NCBI GenBank assembly: GCA_040509495.1
Contig: JBEVKW010000039.1
Span: 1 to 22,398 of the forward strand
From: Terrimonas_A sp040509495
Lineage (GTDB): Bacteria; Bacteroidota; Bacteroidia; Chitinophagales; Chitinophagaceae
Direction: 5' to 3'
Length of the DNA: 22,398 nucleotides
This document shows, in pieces, positions 7,905 to 14,965 of this stretch; within the stretch, counting starts at the first letter, position 1, and the number at the start of each line of letters is the position of its first letter. The translations under genes were made by a program, and so were the position numbers. The notes beneath the pieces were generated by a model, which was not told where the DNA came from, did not search any database, and saw only the letters and a list, made by a program, of their open reading frames with translations.

Positions 7905-8435
7905 TTATAAAGGAGGTTCATTAAAACTTTGCTCCGTTGGTTCTGTAACGTTGTAATCCCGTTCCCATCCTTCATGCTGGATCGTGAGCGTTTGTATAGC
8001 GATCGCATTTGCACTGGCGTCAAGGTCTGGCAAAGCCTGGTAGTCTGAAACCCAGCACCTGTATACTTTATAGGCAATAGCGAGCTGACCGGCTTCATTG
8101 TAGAGTTCGATGATAATATCTTTCCTGAAATCTTTCAGCGAAACTTCTGCGCCGATAGCACCATAGTTCCAGACTTTGTTGGCCCACCTTTCGAAATCAG
8201 GATCATGTGTTACACCTCTTTCGAGTGTAATGGGATCATACTTGGTCTGGCCCGGTGATTTCCGTACAGTACTCGGATCTCCGCCATTGCGGTGATCAAT
8301 CGCTTCCGTTTTTCTTTTCAAAGCGCCAACTTTACTAACACCAGCCACCACTTTTCCGTCGAACCTGACCAAAAACTTGAAGTTCTTGTATGGATCGAAA
8401 CGCTGCGGTTGTGTATTAATTGAGAATTGTGCCAT
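7905..8435 (-). CDS. eCIS inner tube protein (T4 gp19-like; Afp1/Afp5-like)
   Basis: A 176-residue protein starting at ATG (8435-8433), 12 bp after the sheath gene. Typical gp19-family features are FDPYKNFKFLVRFDGKVVAGVSKVGALKRKTEAI, the YDPITLERGVTHDPDFERWAN motif, and the end IAIQTLTIQHEGWERD. It forms the hexameric rings of the rigid inner tube that is driven into the target when the sheath contracts. The YRCWVSDYQALPDLDASAN loop before the last strand is also standard. Only one tube gene is visible here; Afp/PVC have two (Afp1 and Afp5), and a second copy could lie outside the window. The upstream leader is A/T-rich without a strong Shine-Dalgarno site, as usual in Bacteroidota. Confidence 0.95.
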   Translation of the reverse strand: MAQFSINTQPQRFDPYKNFKFLVRFDGKVVAGVSKVGALKRKTEAIDHRNGGDPSTVRKSPGQTKYDPITLERGVTHDPDFERWANKVWNYGAIGAEVSLKDFRKDIIIELYNEAGQLAIAYKVYRCWVSDYQALPDLDASANAIAIQTLTIQHEGWERDYNVTEPTEQSFNEPPL

Positions 8436-8447
8436 AAACTAAATTTT

Positions 8448-10043
8448 TTAAGTCTCGATCTGACCAGCGAGTTGCTGAATTTTGATTATTACAAACTCCG
8501 CAGGTTTCAAAGGAGCGAACCCTACGGTGATATTGACGATGCCGAGATTGATATCATTCTGGGTAGTGGTTTCTTTATCGCATTTTACCAGGTATGCTTC
8601 ACGGGGTGTCTTGCCCTGGAAAGCCCCCTGCCTGAACAGATTTTGCATGAACGAACCAATGCTCAACCTGATCTGCGCCCAGAGCGGTTCGTCATTGGGT
8701 TCGAACAAAACCCACTGGGTTCCGCGGTAAAGTGATTCTTCTATAAACAACGCAGTTCTTCGCACCGCGATGTATTTATAATCATCGGAGAGCTGGTCGG
8801 CGCCCCTCATGGTACGCGCACCCCAGACAACACGGCCGGAGACAGGAAACGAACGAAGGCAATTAATACCAAGCGGATTGAGCCGGCCATTTTCCTTATC
8901 AGAAAGATTAACCTGTAAGCTGTCTACATTCGCCAGTGCTGCATCAACACCTGCAGGAGATTTCCACACTCCCCTTGATGTATCGGTCTTCGCCATGATG
9001 CCTGCAATGATACCGCAGGGCACAAACAGGTCGGTTTGATTTTCCCGCAGCGGATCTCTTTTCTTAACCAAAGGATAGTACAGTGCCGCATTACGCGCTT
9101 CCACCCCGGAAATGTTCAGCGTGGAAAGCTGGTTGATCGGGCGGTCGGTCACTTCATCAGTTGCAGCTGCCCATTCAGGCGGAGGATCAACGATCAGCAT
9201 GGCACGTTTCGTAAAACAGATCGCCACTGCCTGCGCATACACATCGGGTGATGTTTTATCGCCTCTTGTCGGAGGCGGGATACACAGCAGGTTAAAGAGA
9301 TCCGTTCTGTTCAACGCATAGATACCGGTTTTCAATCCCGGACTACCGATATAGTTACCCGAAACAAGATCAATTCCATCAGTCACCTCTGTTACCGGCC
9401 CCAGGCTTCCCGACGTTGGCAATGGCATGGCCGTTGGCCAGTTACCAGCCCCATCTTTTTTGACCAATACACGCGATGAACTATTCTCCAGTACACGCGG
9501 CAGATACCTCGGTGAATCCGGACTCATACTGACGCTCAGGTATTCTTCCACTTTCACATCGGTTTGGGTTTCCTCATTCCTTTCCGAGATGATCAGGTTG
9601 AATAAGACCTGCGGTGGCGGCACAATAGGTGAACCCGGTTGCGCCGTCGGATCCTGCGTAAGATAGTTGACGTATACACGAAGCTGGTTGCCCCATGCAC
9701 CGGGACTGTTGGCCTGTATCACTACTTCTCCGGCTGGCGGACTCGCCGCAGGCAATGGGATCTCTGCCGTGCCGGCACCACTGGAGATCCGGATGATGAT
9801 CGCCTGGCTTCCTCCGTTCAGGTAAAAGTCCTGCACTGCATAGCTCATGGTGCTATCTACCCATAACCCTCCGAAACGGCGTTCAAAATCACTGAAGCTG
9901 TTGATCACGATCGGTTCATCGGTCCGCCCCTTCAATGCGCGGCCAATAAATGCTGTAATGGATGTGGCTACTCCTGTTATGGTTCTTACACCACTGGAGA
10001 TCTCCTCAATATAGACACCAGGATATGTAGGTTGAGTTGGCAT
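8448..10043 (-). CDS. eCIS contractile tail sheath protein
   Basis: A 531-residue sheath subunit starting at ATG (10043-10041). The N-terminus has the family hallmark YPGVYIEEISSGVRTITGVA, followed by TAFIGRALKG and INSFSDFERRFGG. The middle (about 110-330) is a variable surface domain. The C-terminal handshake domain is conserved (FIEESLYRGTQWVLFEPNDE, then RQGAFQGKTPREAYLVKCD and GIVNITVGFAPLKPAEFVI). It surrounds the inner tube and contracts to fire it. A single sheath gene is present in the visible part, unlike the three of Afp/PVC and like the one-sheath MAC/AlgoCIS-type loci (family knowledge). The tube gene follows directly, so the two major structural parts are expected to be co-translated from one transcript. 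Confidence 0.96.
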   Translation of the reverse strand: MPTQPTYPGVYIEEISSGVRTITGVATSITAFIGRALKGRTDEPIVINSFSDFERRFGGLWVDSTMSYAVQDFYLNGGSQAIIIRISSGAGTAEIPLPAASPPAGEVVIQANSPGAWGNQLRVYVNYLTQDPTAQPGSPIVPPPQVLFNLIISERNEETQTDVKVEEYLSVSMSPDSPRYLPRVLENSSSRVLVKKDGAGNWPTAMPLPTSGSLGPVTEVTDGIDLVSGNYIGSPGLKTGIYALNRTDLFNLLCIPPPTRGDKTSPDVYAQAVAICFTKRAMLIVDPPPEWAAATDEVTDRPINQLSTLNISGVEARNAALYYPLVKKRDPLRENQTDLFVPCGIIAGIMAKTDTSRGVWKSPAGVDAALANVDSLQVNLSDKENGRLNPLGINCLRSFPVSGRVVWGARTMRGADQLSDDYKYIAVRRTALFIEESLYRGTQWVLFEPNDEPLWAQIRLSIGSFMQNLFRQGAFQGKTPREAYLVKCDKETTTQNDINLGIVNITVGFAPLKPAEFVIIKIQQLAGQIET

Positions 10044-10087
10044 TCTTATAAATTTTAGGTGATCACATTTGTTTCAATTTAATTAAC

Positions 10088-10110
10088 CGGAATGCGATGG
10101 AGGCATTCCG
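10088..10110 (-). promoter_or_regulatory. Perfect 8-bp stem-loop between the antiterminator and sheath genes
   Basis: CGGAATGC (10088-10095) pairs with GCATTCCG (10103-10110) around a 7-nt loop. It starts 13 bp after the NusG-like stop and lies 45 bp before the sheath ATG. On the minus strand the stem is followed by GGTTAATTAAATT, which lacks a real T-run, so it is not a convincing terminator. It could be a pause hairpin, a processing or stabilising element for the abundant sheath mRNA, or an antitermination recruitment site. Structure is seen; role is inferred. Confidence 0.45.
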
Positions 10111-10122
10111 TTTTCCGGATGA

Positions 10123-10650
10123 TCATGCAATAGAAGCAGGCATCAATGATTCAACAGGAACATCAAGAAGGATATTTCTTTTCAGCAATTCTATCCTGAC
10201 AAGTATCTTCTGCCGTCCTCTGTGTTCAATGACCTCACAGCAGAAACCAATGAACGGCCCTTCTTTTATCCGGAGTAATGTGCCCGGCCTGATAACTTCC
10301 GTAGACACTTCCACTGGCGCAACAGCATTTGAAATGATCAGCCGAAGATTATTGATGATCGTCTCACTGATCCGCGCGATCTGCTTGCCACTTCTTACAT
10401 AATATAATATCCCTTCTATATCCAGTGTATCAAAATAAGCCTGCGCATCTTTTAACTTCACAAAGATGTATGAAGGGAATAATGGAACATCCACATACTT
10501 CTTCCGGTCTGACCAGTTACGCAACGTTTTAATAATGGGAAGAAAATGACACACATCCAGGTGATCGAGTTGCCTGATGATTCTTTTCTCATGACGCGGT
10601 TTTGTGTAGATCACAAACCATCCGGCATCGTATGTATTGACTGGATCCAT
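10123..10650 (-). CDS. NusG/RfaH-family transcription antiterminator (UpxY-like) heading the eCIS operon
   Basis: A 175-residue NusG paralog. The NGN domain spans about 10-105: GWFVIYTKPRHEKR at 10-23, VDVPLFPSYIFVKLK at 53-67 and YYVRSGKQIARI. A KOW domain follows at about 122-170: PGTLLRIKEGPFIGF and VESL. Specialised NusG paralogs (RfaH, UpxY, LoaP; AnfA1 for Afp in Serratia) bind elongating RNA polymerase and let it read through long operons. The gene is first in the eCIS operon, 79 bp ahead of the sheath. I chose ATG at 10650, not the TTG at 10677: the TTG would sit at the edge of a -7-like promoter element (10679-10686), and the family's N-terminus is normally a few residues before W(F/Y)VIYTKP. 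No helix-turn-helix domain is present. Confidence 0.9.
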   Translation of the reverse strand: MDPVNTYDAGWFVIYTKPRHEKRIIRQLDHLDVCHFLPIIKTLRNWSDRKKYVDVPLFPSYIFVKLKDAQAYFDTLDIEGILYYVRSGKQIARISETIINNLRLIISNAVAPVEVSTEVIRPGTLLRIKEGPFIGFCCEVIEHRGRQKILVRIELLKRNILLDVPVESLMPASIA

Positions 10651-10678
10651 ATCTGACAGGTAATTAGTGCAGACCAAA

Positions 10679-10686
10679 CAAAGCTA
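10679..10686 (-). promoter_or_regulatory. Bacteroidota -7 element (TAGCTTTG) for the eCIS operon
   Basis: On the minus strand the octamer TAGCTTTG matches the Bacteroidota -7 consensus TAnnTTTG and lies 28 bp before the ATG at 10650, which would leave a leader of about 20 nt. No good -33 TTG is found at the usual 19-21 bp spacing; a TTGAC occurs closer, 11 bp upstream. The element is seen; promoter function is inferred. Confidence 0.35.
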
Positions 10687-11313
10687 TCGCTTATCGTCAA
10701 CCACATTTTGTAAAGGTCAACAATATAAAAAGAGAAATGAAGATGCTTAAATTGTATAAACAGCACCAGACCTTGCTGCATCTATGAAAGACCAGGAAGT
10801 CTCACGTTTATACTTACTTTATTTATTACTATTAACCGAGCTTAAGAGAAAGATAATTTCAAAGGGAGGAAAAAGCGGGATGGTATTTATATTTCCTATT
10901 GATAACTACAGATGAAGTTAATAAAAAAAATGAATCCGCCTCTTTATTTGTATGCAATTAAACGGTCATTTTTATTTATACACTCATAAAGGTGATGGAC
11001 CGGACCCATAATGAATATGAACGTCGTCATCCGCTTCTTTTTATAGATAAAGAATGTATCAACAAACCTGTTGACAACCATAACTGAACCTCCAACTATA
11101 TGAAGCATTATTATTTTTCGATTAAACGTAACAGGGTAAAAAAATATCCATGCAAACAAAATACAACAGCCGGAAAGAATGAAGATCACTCGTGCATACC
11201 TCATGCTATTATCTCATCAACGCCGGCAAAAAATTATTGCGTAGCAAATCGGGAACAGATCAGTTGATCAGTAGTCATGGAAGAACTGAAAAGATAAGCA
11301 TCATGCCATGCTT
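10687..11313. other. AT-rich boundary region with no firmly supported gene
   Basis: This stretch separates the eCIS operon promoter from the amylase terminator. It is visibly richer in A/T than the genes on both sides, with several homopolymer tracts (an A8 near 10923-10930). No tRNA, riboswitch or transposon end was recognised. The only open frame of note is a doubtful 86-codon one on the minus strand, listed separately. It may hold upstream control sites for the injection system. Confidence 0.5.
10944..11204 (-). CDS. Doubtful small membrane protein (86 aa), unknown
   Basis: An ATG-started frame (11204-11202) encodes 86 residues with two hydrophobic stretches: about residues 6-24 (VIFILSGCCILFAWIFFYP) and, after FNRK, LHIVGGSVMVVNRF near 35-48. 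The C-terminal part is basic and polar. There is no recognisable family and no clear ribosome-binding site, and AT-rich DNA readily yields hydrophobic chance frames. It points the same way as the eCIS operon and ends 267 bp before the TTG-extended start of the antiterminator. I regard it as possible but unproven; a remnant of a larger membrane gene is an alternative. Confidence 0.3.
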   Translation of the reverse strand: MRYARVIFILSGCCILFAWIFFYPVTFNRKIIMLHIVGGSVMVVNRFVDTFFIYKKKRMTTFIFIMGPVHHLYECINKNDRLIAYK

Positions 11314-11360
11314 AAAAAAATACGCTGACTGGTCTATAGGTATAAACCAGGTCAGCGTAT
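11314..11360 (-). terminator. Intrinsic terminator of the alpha-amylase gene
   Basis: On the minus strand ATACGCTGACCTGGTT pairs with ACCAGTCAGCGTAT (one bulged C) around a short AT-rich loop and is followed directly by T7 (the A7 at 11314-11320). It lies 66 bp after the amylase stop, in the right orientation for that gene. It isolates the eCIS operon from amylase read-through. Confidence 0.85.
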
Positions 11361-11425
11361 CTGCGGCATTTTGTACAATACCTTTAAATAATATCTAAGT
11401 GTAGTTTTAACAACTGTTCATCAAC

Positions 11426-13882
11426 TTATCGTCCCATCACGATCCTGCCTGTTTTCACTTCGTTATTCAGGCTCAGCCGGTAAGTGTAGATTCCATTCAC
11501 GCTGCTTTGAAATTCCCGCCGGTGTTTGCCTCTTTCGAATGTTCCGGAAGCCAGCACTTTCACTAATCTTCCTGTATTATCAAACATCTCCAGTCTCACC
11601 TTTGACGTTTCTTTCAAAGCGAACTCGATGGTAGTACGTGAATCTGCAGGATTGGGAAATGCTTTCACGGTATTCTCTGCGATCAATTCTTCTTTCACTG
11701 GCTCAACCGGCGCCGGCGGTACCTCTTCTCTTACATTGCCGGTTCCTCTTGCAATGCCATCATTGATCAACTCGGAACGCAACACCCACAATGCATATCC
11801 CCGCGAAGGCGCCCAAAGATGTACACGGCCATCATTGGCAACCGTGGTTTTCATGTTCGTATCCAACGCATTTACCAGCTGCTGATTTTTCCAGTCGGCA
11901 TAGCCTGATGTAGCTGTACCGTTGGGACTGCCGTCGTTGTCAACCCAGATACCGCGTGTAAGACTGCTGTTGTTATTGATCACCAGGATGCCGCCGCTTT
12001 TTGTTCCATTGCCCTGGCGCCTTGCTGCATATACATTGTTAGTATCGCCCGCAAATGTCGTCGTGCCATTAGGTGAAGGTTCCGTTACAGGATTTCCCTG
12101 TTGCGTTAATACGATCATGCCGCCATTCAGATAAGTGCGGCGGACGAACATCAGCTTATCAATATCTCTTTTCAGCGCAGCGGGAGGAGTAACGGTCAGG
12201 GCGTTATTGTGATTGTCGACCTGCGTTACGCCGTAATATTGCGGATAGAACAAGCACGGGCGTCCTTCAGCGAACAGGATATAAGCATACGCCATCTTCC
12301 AGTCTTTGGTCACCCATTTATCGTGTTCTTTACCTGTATCGTGATTTTCAACAAAAGTAACAACGGATGTTCCCGGCAATGCATTACCGCCGTTATCCCT
12401 TACCATTCCGGCGTTGTTCAACCAGGCCATGTTGAAACTGGCACCTGTTCCATTGGTCATTTCCGTTAACGTGTTTTTCAAGGGAAAATCAAACACGTCA
12501 ACATCCGCACCACTTGTAGCAAGTGTATTCACCCAGTTCTTCAAACGGTATTTATGACCAGTGAAATACTCTGCCACCACGAAGCGCTGCGCGCTGCCGA
12601 TCTTGGGCATATTATTGACCCAATCCGCGACAAAGCTTTCCTGGAAACCACGAACAAAATCAAGCCTGTAACCGTCAAACCCAACTGTACTCGTGAGCCA
12701 GCTTCCCCAGTTCTTCAATCTTGTTGCAACAGTACTGCTATACGTATTGAAGTCCATTCCAAACCATTTTGTATTCGGAACGAGCTGATCTTCGAATCCT
12801 CCTTCTGTGCTGCCGCCATCACCAAGATAGTCCGCCGCATCAACCGGGTGGAAATGTGAATAGTCCCAGGTATAATTTGCTTCACCCGTTCCTGTGTGAT
12901 TGACATAATCAACTGTTGTGGCAGTATATGCTTTCAATGTCGTGCTGGCAAGGTTGGTGCCACCATACCATACCGCAGATGGATAATAACCGTTCGATTG
13001 CGCCGCCCACTGCCATTCCCATGCACTGGTAATGGGATTCGTTCCTTCCCTTTTTGCAGTCAGTACGATCTCGATGGTATCTGCTGCGGGTAAGGTGATC
13101 TTGTATTCATCGATATCGGTATTGTTTTGCATGTGGCCGCTGTACGTGCGCTGATCAAGCGCAACGTTGAAATTACCGCTTCCATTATTTGGCTCTGATT
13201 CCCATAGTTGTGAGCCGGGTGACGGAGGCGCATTATGCGTGAACTTGAAATAGACATCGTACCCGCGTTCGCCAACAACACCAGCATAGTTCAGGAAATA
13301 ACCACCTATCTGGATATAATAGTCACCAGCCGCTGCATTGGGAATGATCCATCGGATCTCATTCGTTGGATACGGAACGCGCTGCGTTCCTCCAACAACT
13401 GCTTTATTAAACACATAGGTTTTCACTGCGGGGTTATCGCCGCTTTCATGCGGCATGGAATTCTCTGTATAGATATGATTCAGGATGATATCTGCATAGA
13501 GATCCATTCTTGGCGCGCCGCCACTCGTAGAATGTGCAGAAGTGATAAGGCTTGCCAGTTCGGAGCGGGAACCAAAGCGTGTTTCAGTCGTTCCTTTCTG
13601 ATTGTAATTACCAAGATCATAATGATCGAACACCCCGTAACCCATATCACCGATACCAAAGTTTCCCTTGGAAGGAGGCGGCATCCATAGCGCGCGGATA
13701 CCGGCATTTTTCATCGCTGTCATCTTCGCGCGAAGCGTATCATACCAGAAACCGTTCTTACCGGGTTCATTCACCGGCACGTTCCAGTAAAAGGCTTGCA
13801 GCATTACATCATCTTGTGCATGAGAGGTTGTTGGCCGATATAATAGCATCAGCAACAACAGTAGTGTAGTTGTTTGTTTCAT
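11426..13882 (-). CDS. Secreted GH13 alpha-amylase with T9SS type A sorting domain
   Basis: An 818-residue enzyme. An N-terminal signal peptide (residues 1-22, LLLLLMLLYRPTTSHAQ) is followed by a GH13 barrel. The four conserved regions are visible: DIILNH (131-136), GFDGYRLDF (401-409, nucleophile D408), VVAEYF (E438, acid/base) and FVENHD (510-515, D515). It should hydrolyse alpha-1,4-glucans such as starch outside the cell. Between regions I and II lies a large domain-B insertion (about 150-350) containing ESEPNNGSGNFNVAL and DEYKITLPAADTIEIVLTA, which resembles a PPC-like beta-sandwich. The last ~80 residues (KAFPNPADSRTTIEFAL ... VLASGTFERGKH ... NGIYTYRLSLNNEVKTGRIV) form a Por/T9SS sorting domain, so it is exported across the outer membrane. 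A terminator follows; the start ATG is backed by the signal peptide. Confidence 0.95.
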   Translation of the reverse strand: MKQTTTLLLLLMLLYRPTTSHAQDDVMLQAFYWNVPVNEPGKNGFWYDTLRAKMTAMKNAGIRALWMPPPSKGNFGIGDMGYGVFDHYDLGNYNQKGTTETRFGSRSELASLITSAHSTSGGAPRMDLYADIILNHIYTENSMPHESGDNPAVKTYVFNKAVVGGTQRVPYPTNEIRWIIPNAAAGDYYIQIGGYFLNYAGVVGERGYDVYFKFTHNAPPSPGSQLWESEPNNGSGNFNVALDQRTYSGHMQNNTDIDEYKITLPAADTIEIVLTAKREGTNPITSAWEWQWAAQSNGYYPSAVWYGGTNLASTTLKAYTATTVDYVNHTGTGEANYTWDYSHFHPVDAADYLGDGGSTEGGFEDQLVPNTKWFGMDFNTYSSTVATRLKNWGSWLTSTVGFDGYRLDFVRGFQESFVADWVNNMPKIGSAQRFVVAEYFTGHKYRLKNWVNTLATSGADVDVFDFPLKNTLTEMTNGTGASFNMAWLNNAGMVRDNGGNALPGTSVVTFVENHDTGKEHDKWVTKDWKMAYAYILFAEGRPCLFYPQYYGVTQVDNHNNALTVTPPAALKRDIDKLMFVRRTYLNGGMIVLTQQGNPVTEPSPNGTTTFAGDTNNVYAARRQGNGTKSGGILVINNNSSLTRGIWVDNDGSPNGTATSGYADWKNQQLVNALDTNMKTTVANDGRVHLWAPSRGYALWVLRSELINDGIARGTGNVREEVPPAPVEPVKEELIAENTVKAFPNPADSRTTIEFALKETSKVRLEMFDNTGRLVKVLASGTFERGKHRREFQSSVNGIYTYRLSLNNEVKTGRIVMGR

Positions 13883-13936
13883 ATGGAAAGTTTAATCGTT
13901 AACGTCGGAAGAAATCGTGGGCGGGCAGGATCAATG

Positions 13937-13951
13937 GTGTACAATATACAC
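13937..13951 (-). promoter_or_regulatory. Operator-like inverted repeat upstream of the amylase
   Basis: GTGTA and TACAC flank a 5-bp centre, 55-69 bp before the amylase ATG. On the minus strand the centre reads TATATTG, close to a -7 element, so a regulator binding here could block or recruit polymerase. The symmetry is seen; function is a guess. Confidence 0.25.
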
Positions 13952-14119
13952 ATTAAAGGAAAGTCAGAACAGCGTTGCATTCCGGAAGGATCGGAAACTT
14001 GAATTTCAACAGTGTAAATCGGGTGGATACACTGTTTTCGCCTGAAGGAAAACCATTAAAACGGCCGCTTAAGAATGCAAATAGATATTGATAGAGATCA
14101 AGGAGTGAGCGGACCGCAG

Positions 14120-14231
14120 AGGAGGAACGCGGCGGCCGCGGCGATACGCAACGAGCGCAACGAAATACAATGTCTTCAACGGCTGTTTCGCCGCGTCCGT
14201 TGCGTATCGCCGCGGCCGCCGCGTTCCTCCT
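14120..14231. repeat. Large GC-rich palindromic element (34-bp perfect inverted repeat)
   Basis: Positions 14120-14153 are the exact reverse complement of 14198-14231 (34 bp, no mismatch). The 44-nt centre continues the pairing with CGC and CGAAA matches, leaving a loop of about 20 nt near 14166-14185. The arms are far more GC-rich than the surroundings and include GCGGCCGC. The element begins 26 bp after the stop of the HD-domain gene and has no T-run on either side, so it is not a standard terminator. A REP/MITE-like mobile palindrome or an mRNA-stabilising hairpin are the likely options. Confidence 0.9.
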
Positions 14232-14256
14232 ACGCCCATCGGATTATCACTGCTAC

Positions 14257-14844
14257 CTACAGTGAATTCAGTTCACGTTTGATATTCCGCCTGGCCTGCT
14301 CTTCATACAATGAAAAGAAATGTGCTGTCTTGAAGATCTTCGGCAGATGCAAAAAGTGTTGCAGTACTTTCTTTCTTCCCGGCTTATACATGAAATCAGG
14401 AAAAACACTGTATTCCTTCCGGATACTGGCAGCATATGTTTTATACACCTCCTCCTCACCTCCCAGGATGCAAAGATCTGCATCCGTGAAGAAATTGGTA
14501 TCCGGGTCATCGCTGATGTGGTGCCCCTTAGTCGCGATAATATGCCGGTAACAGCGGTTAGCCCGCTCCTTTTCAAAACCTGCATCAAGTAGTTTGGTCA
14601 CCGCCTTCTCGGCACTCTTTTCTTCATTGTTCCCGTGCTTGATGTCATAAACAAAATCGTGATACGCGATGGCTCCCAGGACGACCGGCCAATCCTGCAG
14701 CTGATCTTTGACCGGCTGAAGCTGTTGCCAGATAGCTTCCAGGTGCTGAAGCGAATGATAGTGCCGGCTTTTATGTGAATGCTGGATGGCGATCTCCCCC
14801 CAGAAACTGGTGGGAAATGACTGGCCAAAATCAGTTGCTAACAT
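14257..14844 (-). CDS. HD-superfamily metal-dependent phosphohydrolase (COG4339-like)
   Basis: A 195-residue soluble protein starting at ATG (14844-14842). The metal-binding pattern of the predicted HD phosphohydrolases is present: RHYHSLQHL (H30, H34), AIAYHDFVYD (H62-D63), the NNEEKSAE stretch, a helix with HIIATKGHH (H101, H108) and FFTDADLCILG (D121/D123). The 'YH...H...AYHDFVYD' signature and the length of about 200 residues match the COG4339 group, whose physiological substrate is not known to me. No signal peptide, so cytoplasmic. It is divergent from the S9 peptidase gene, with a 121-bp shared upstream region; downstream comes the large palindrome and then the amylase in the same direction. 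Confidence 0.88.
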   Translation of the reverse strand: MLATDFGQSFPTSFWGEIAIQHSHKSRHYHSLQHLEAIWQQLQPVKDQLQDWPVVLGAIAYHDFVYDIKHGNNEEKSAEKAVTKLLDAGFEKERANRCYRHIIATKGHHISDDPDTNFFTDADLCILGGEEEVYKTYAASIRKEYSVFPDFMYKPGRKKVLQHFLHLPKIFKTAHFFSLYEEQARRNIKRELNSL

Positions 14845-14965
14845 GCCTGCAACTTAATGATTTCTTCCTGTCTGCCCGAAACGCAATTTCCTGCAGGATT
14901 ACTCGTCTAACCCCTTTATCTTATATTGCACAATCAACTTTCAACAGCTCTGATAACATCCATTT

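Noticed and set aside
1..10043. Prophage tail, R-type pyocin or type VI secretion locus
   Set aside because: No capsid, terminase, integrase, lysis or TssJLM-type genes are seen, while the Pvc15-like ATPase, DUF4255 cap and disordered eCIS protein are eCIS markers.
10651..10677. Longer NusG-like protein starting at TTG 10677
   Set aside because: The TTG sits at the edge of the -7-like TAGCTTTG element, and the extra nine residues lie outside the family's usual N-terminus; ATG 10650 fits better.
11426..13882. Alpha-amylase as eCIS cargo because it lies beside the operon
   Set aside because: It has a signal peptide, a T9SS sorting domain and its own terminator pointing to separate export and transcription.
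14075..14551. Plus-strand frame of 158 codons across the palindrome and the HD gene end
   Set aside because: It is antisense to conserved HD-family sequence and runs through the inverted repeat; a coding role is not supported.
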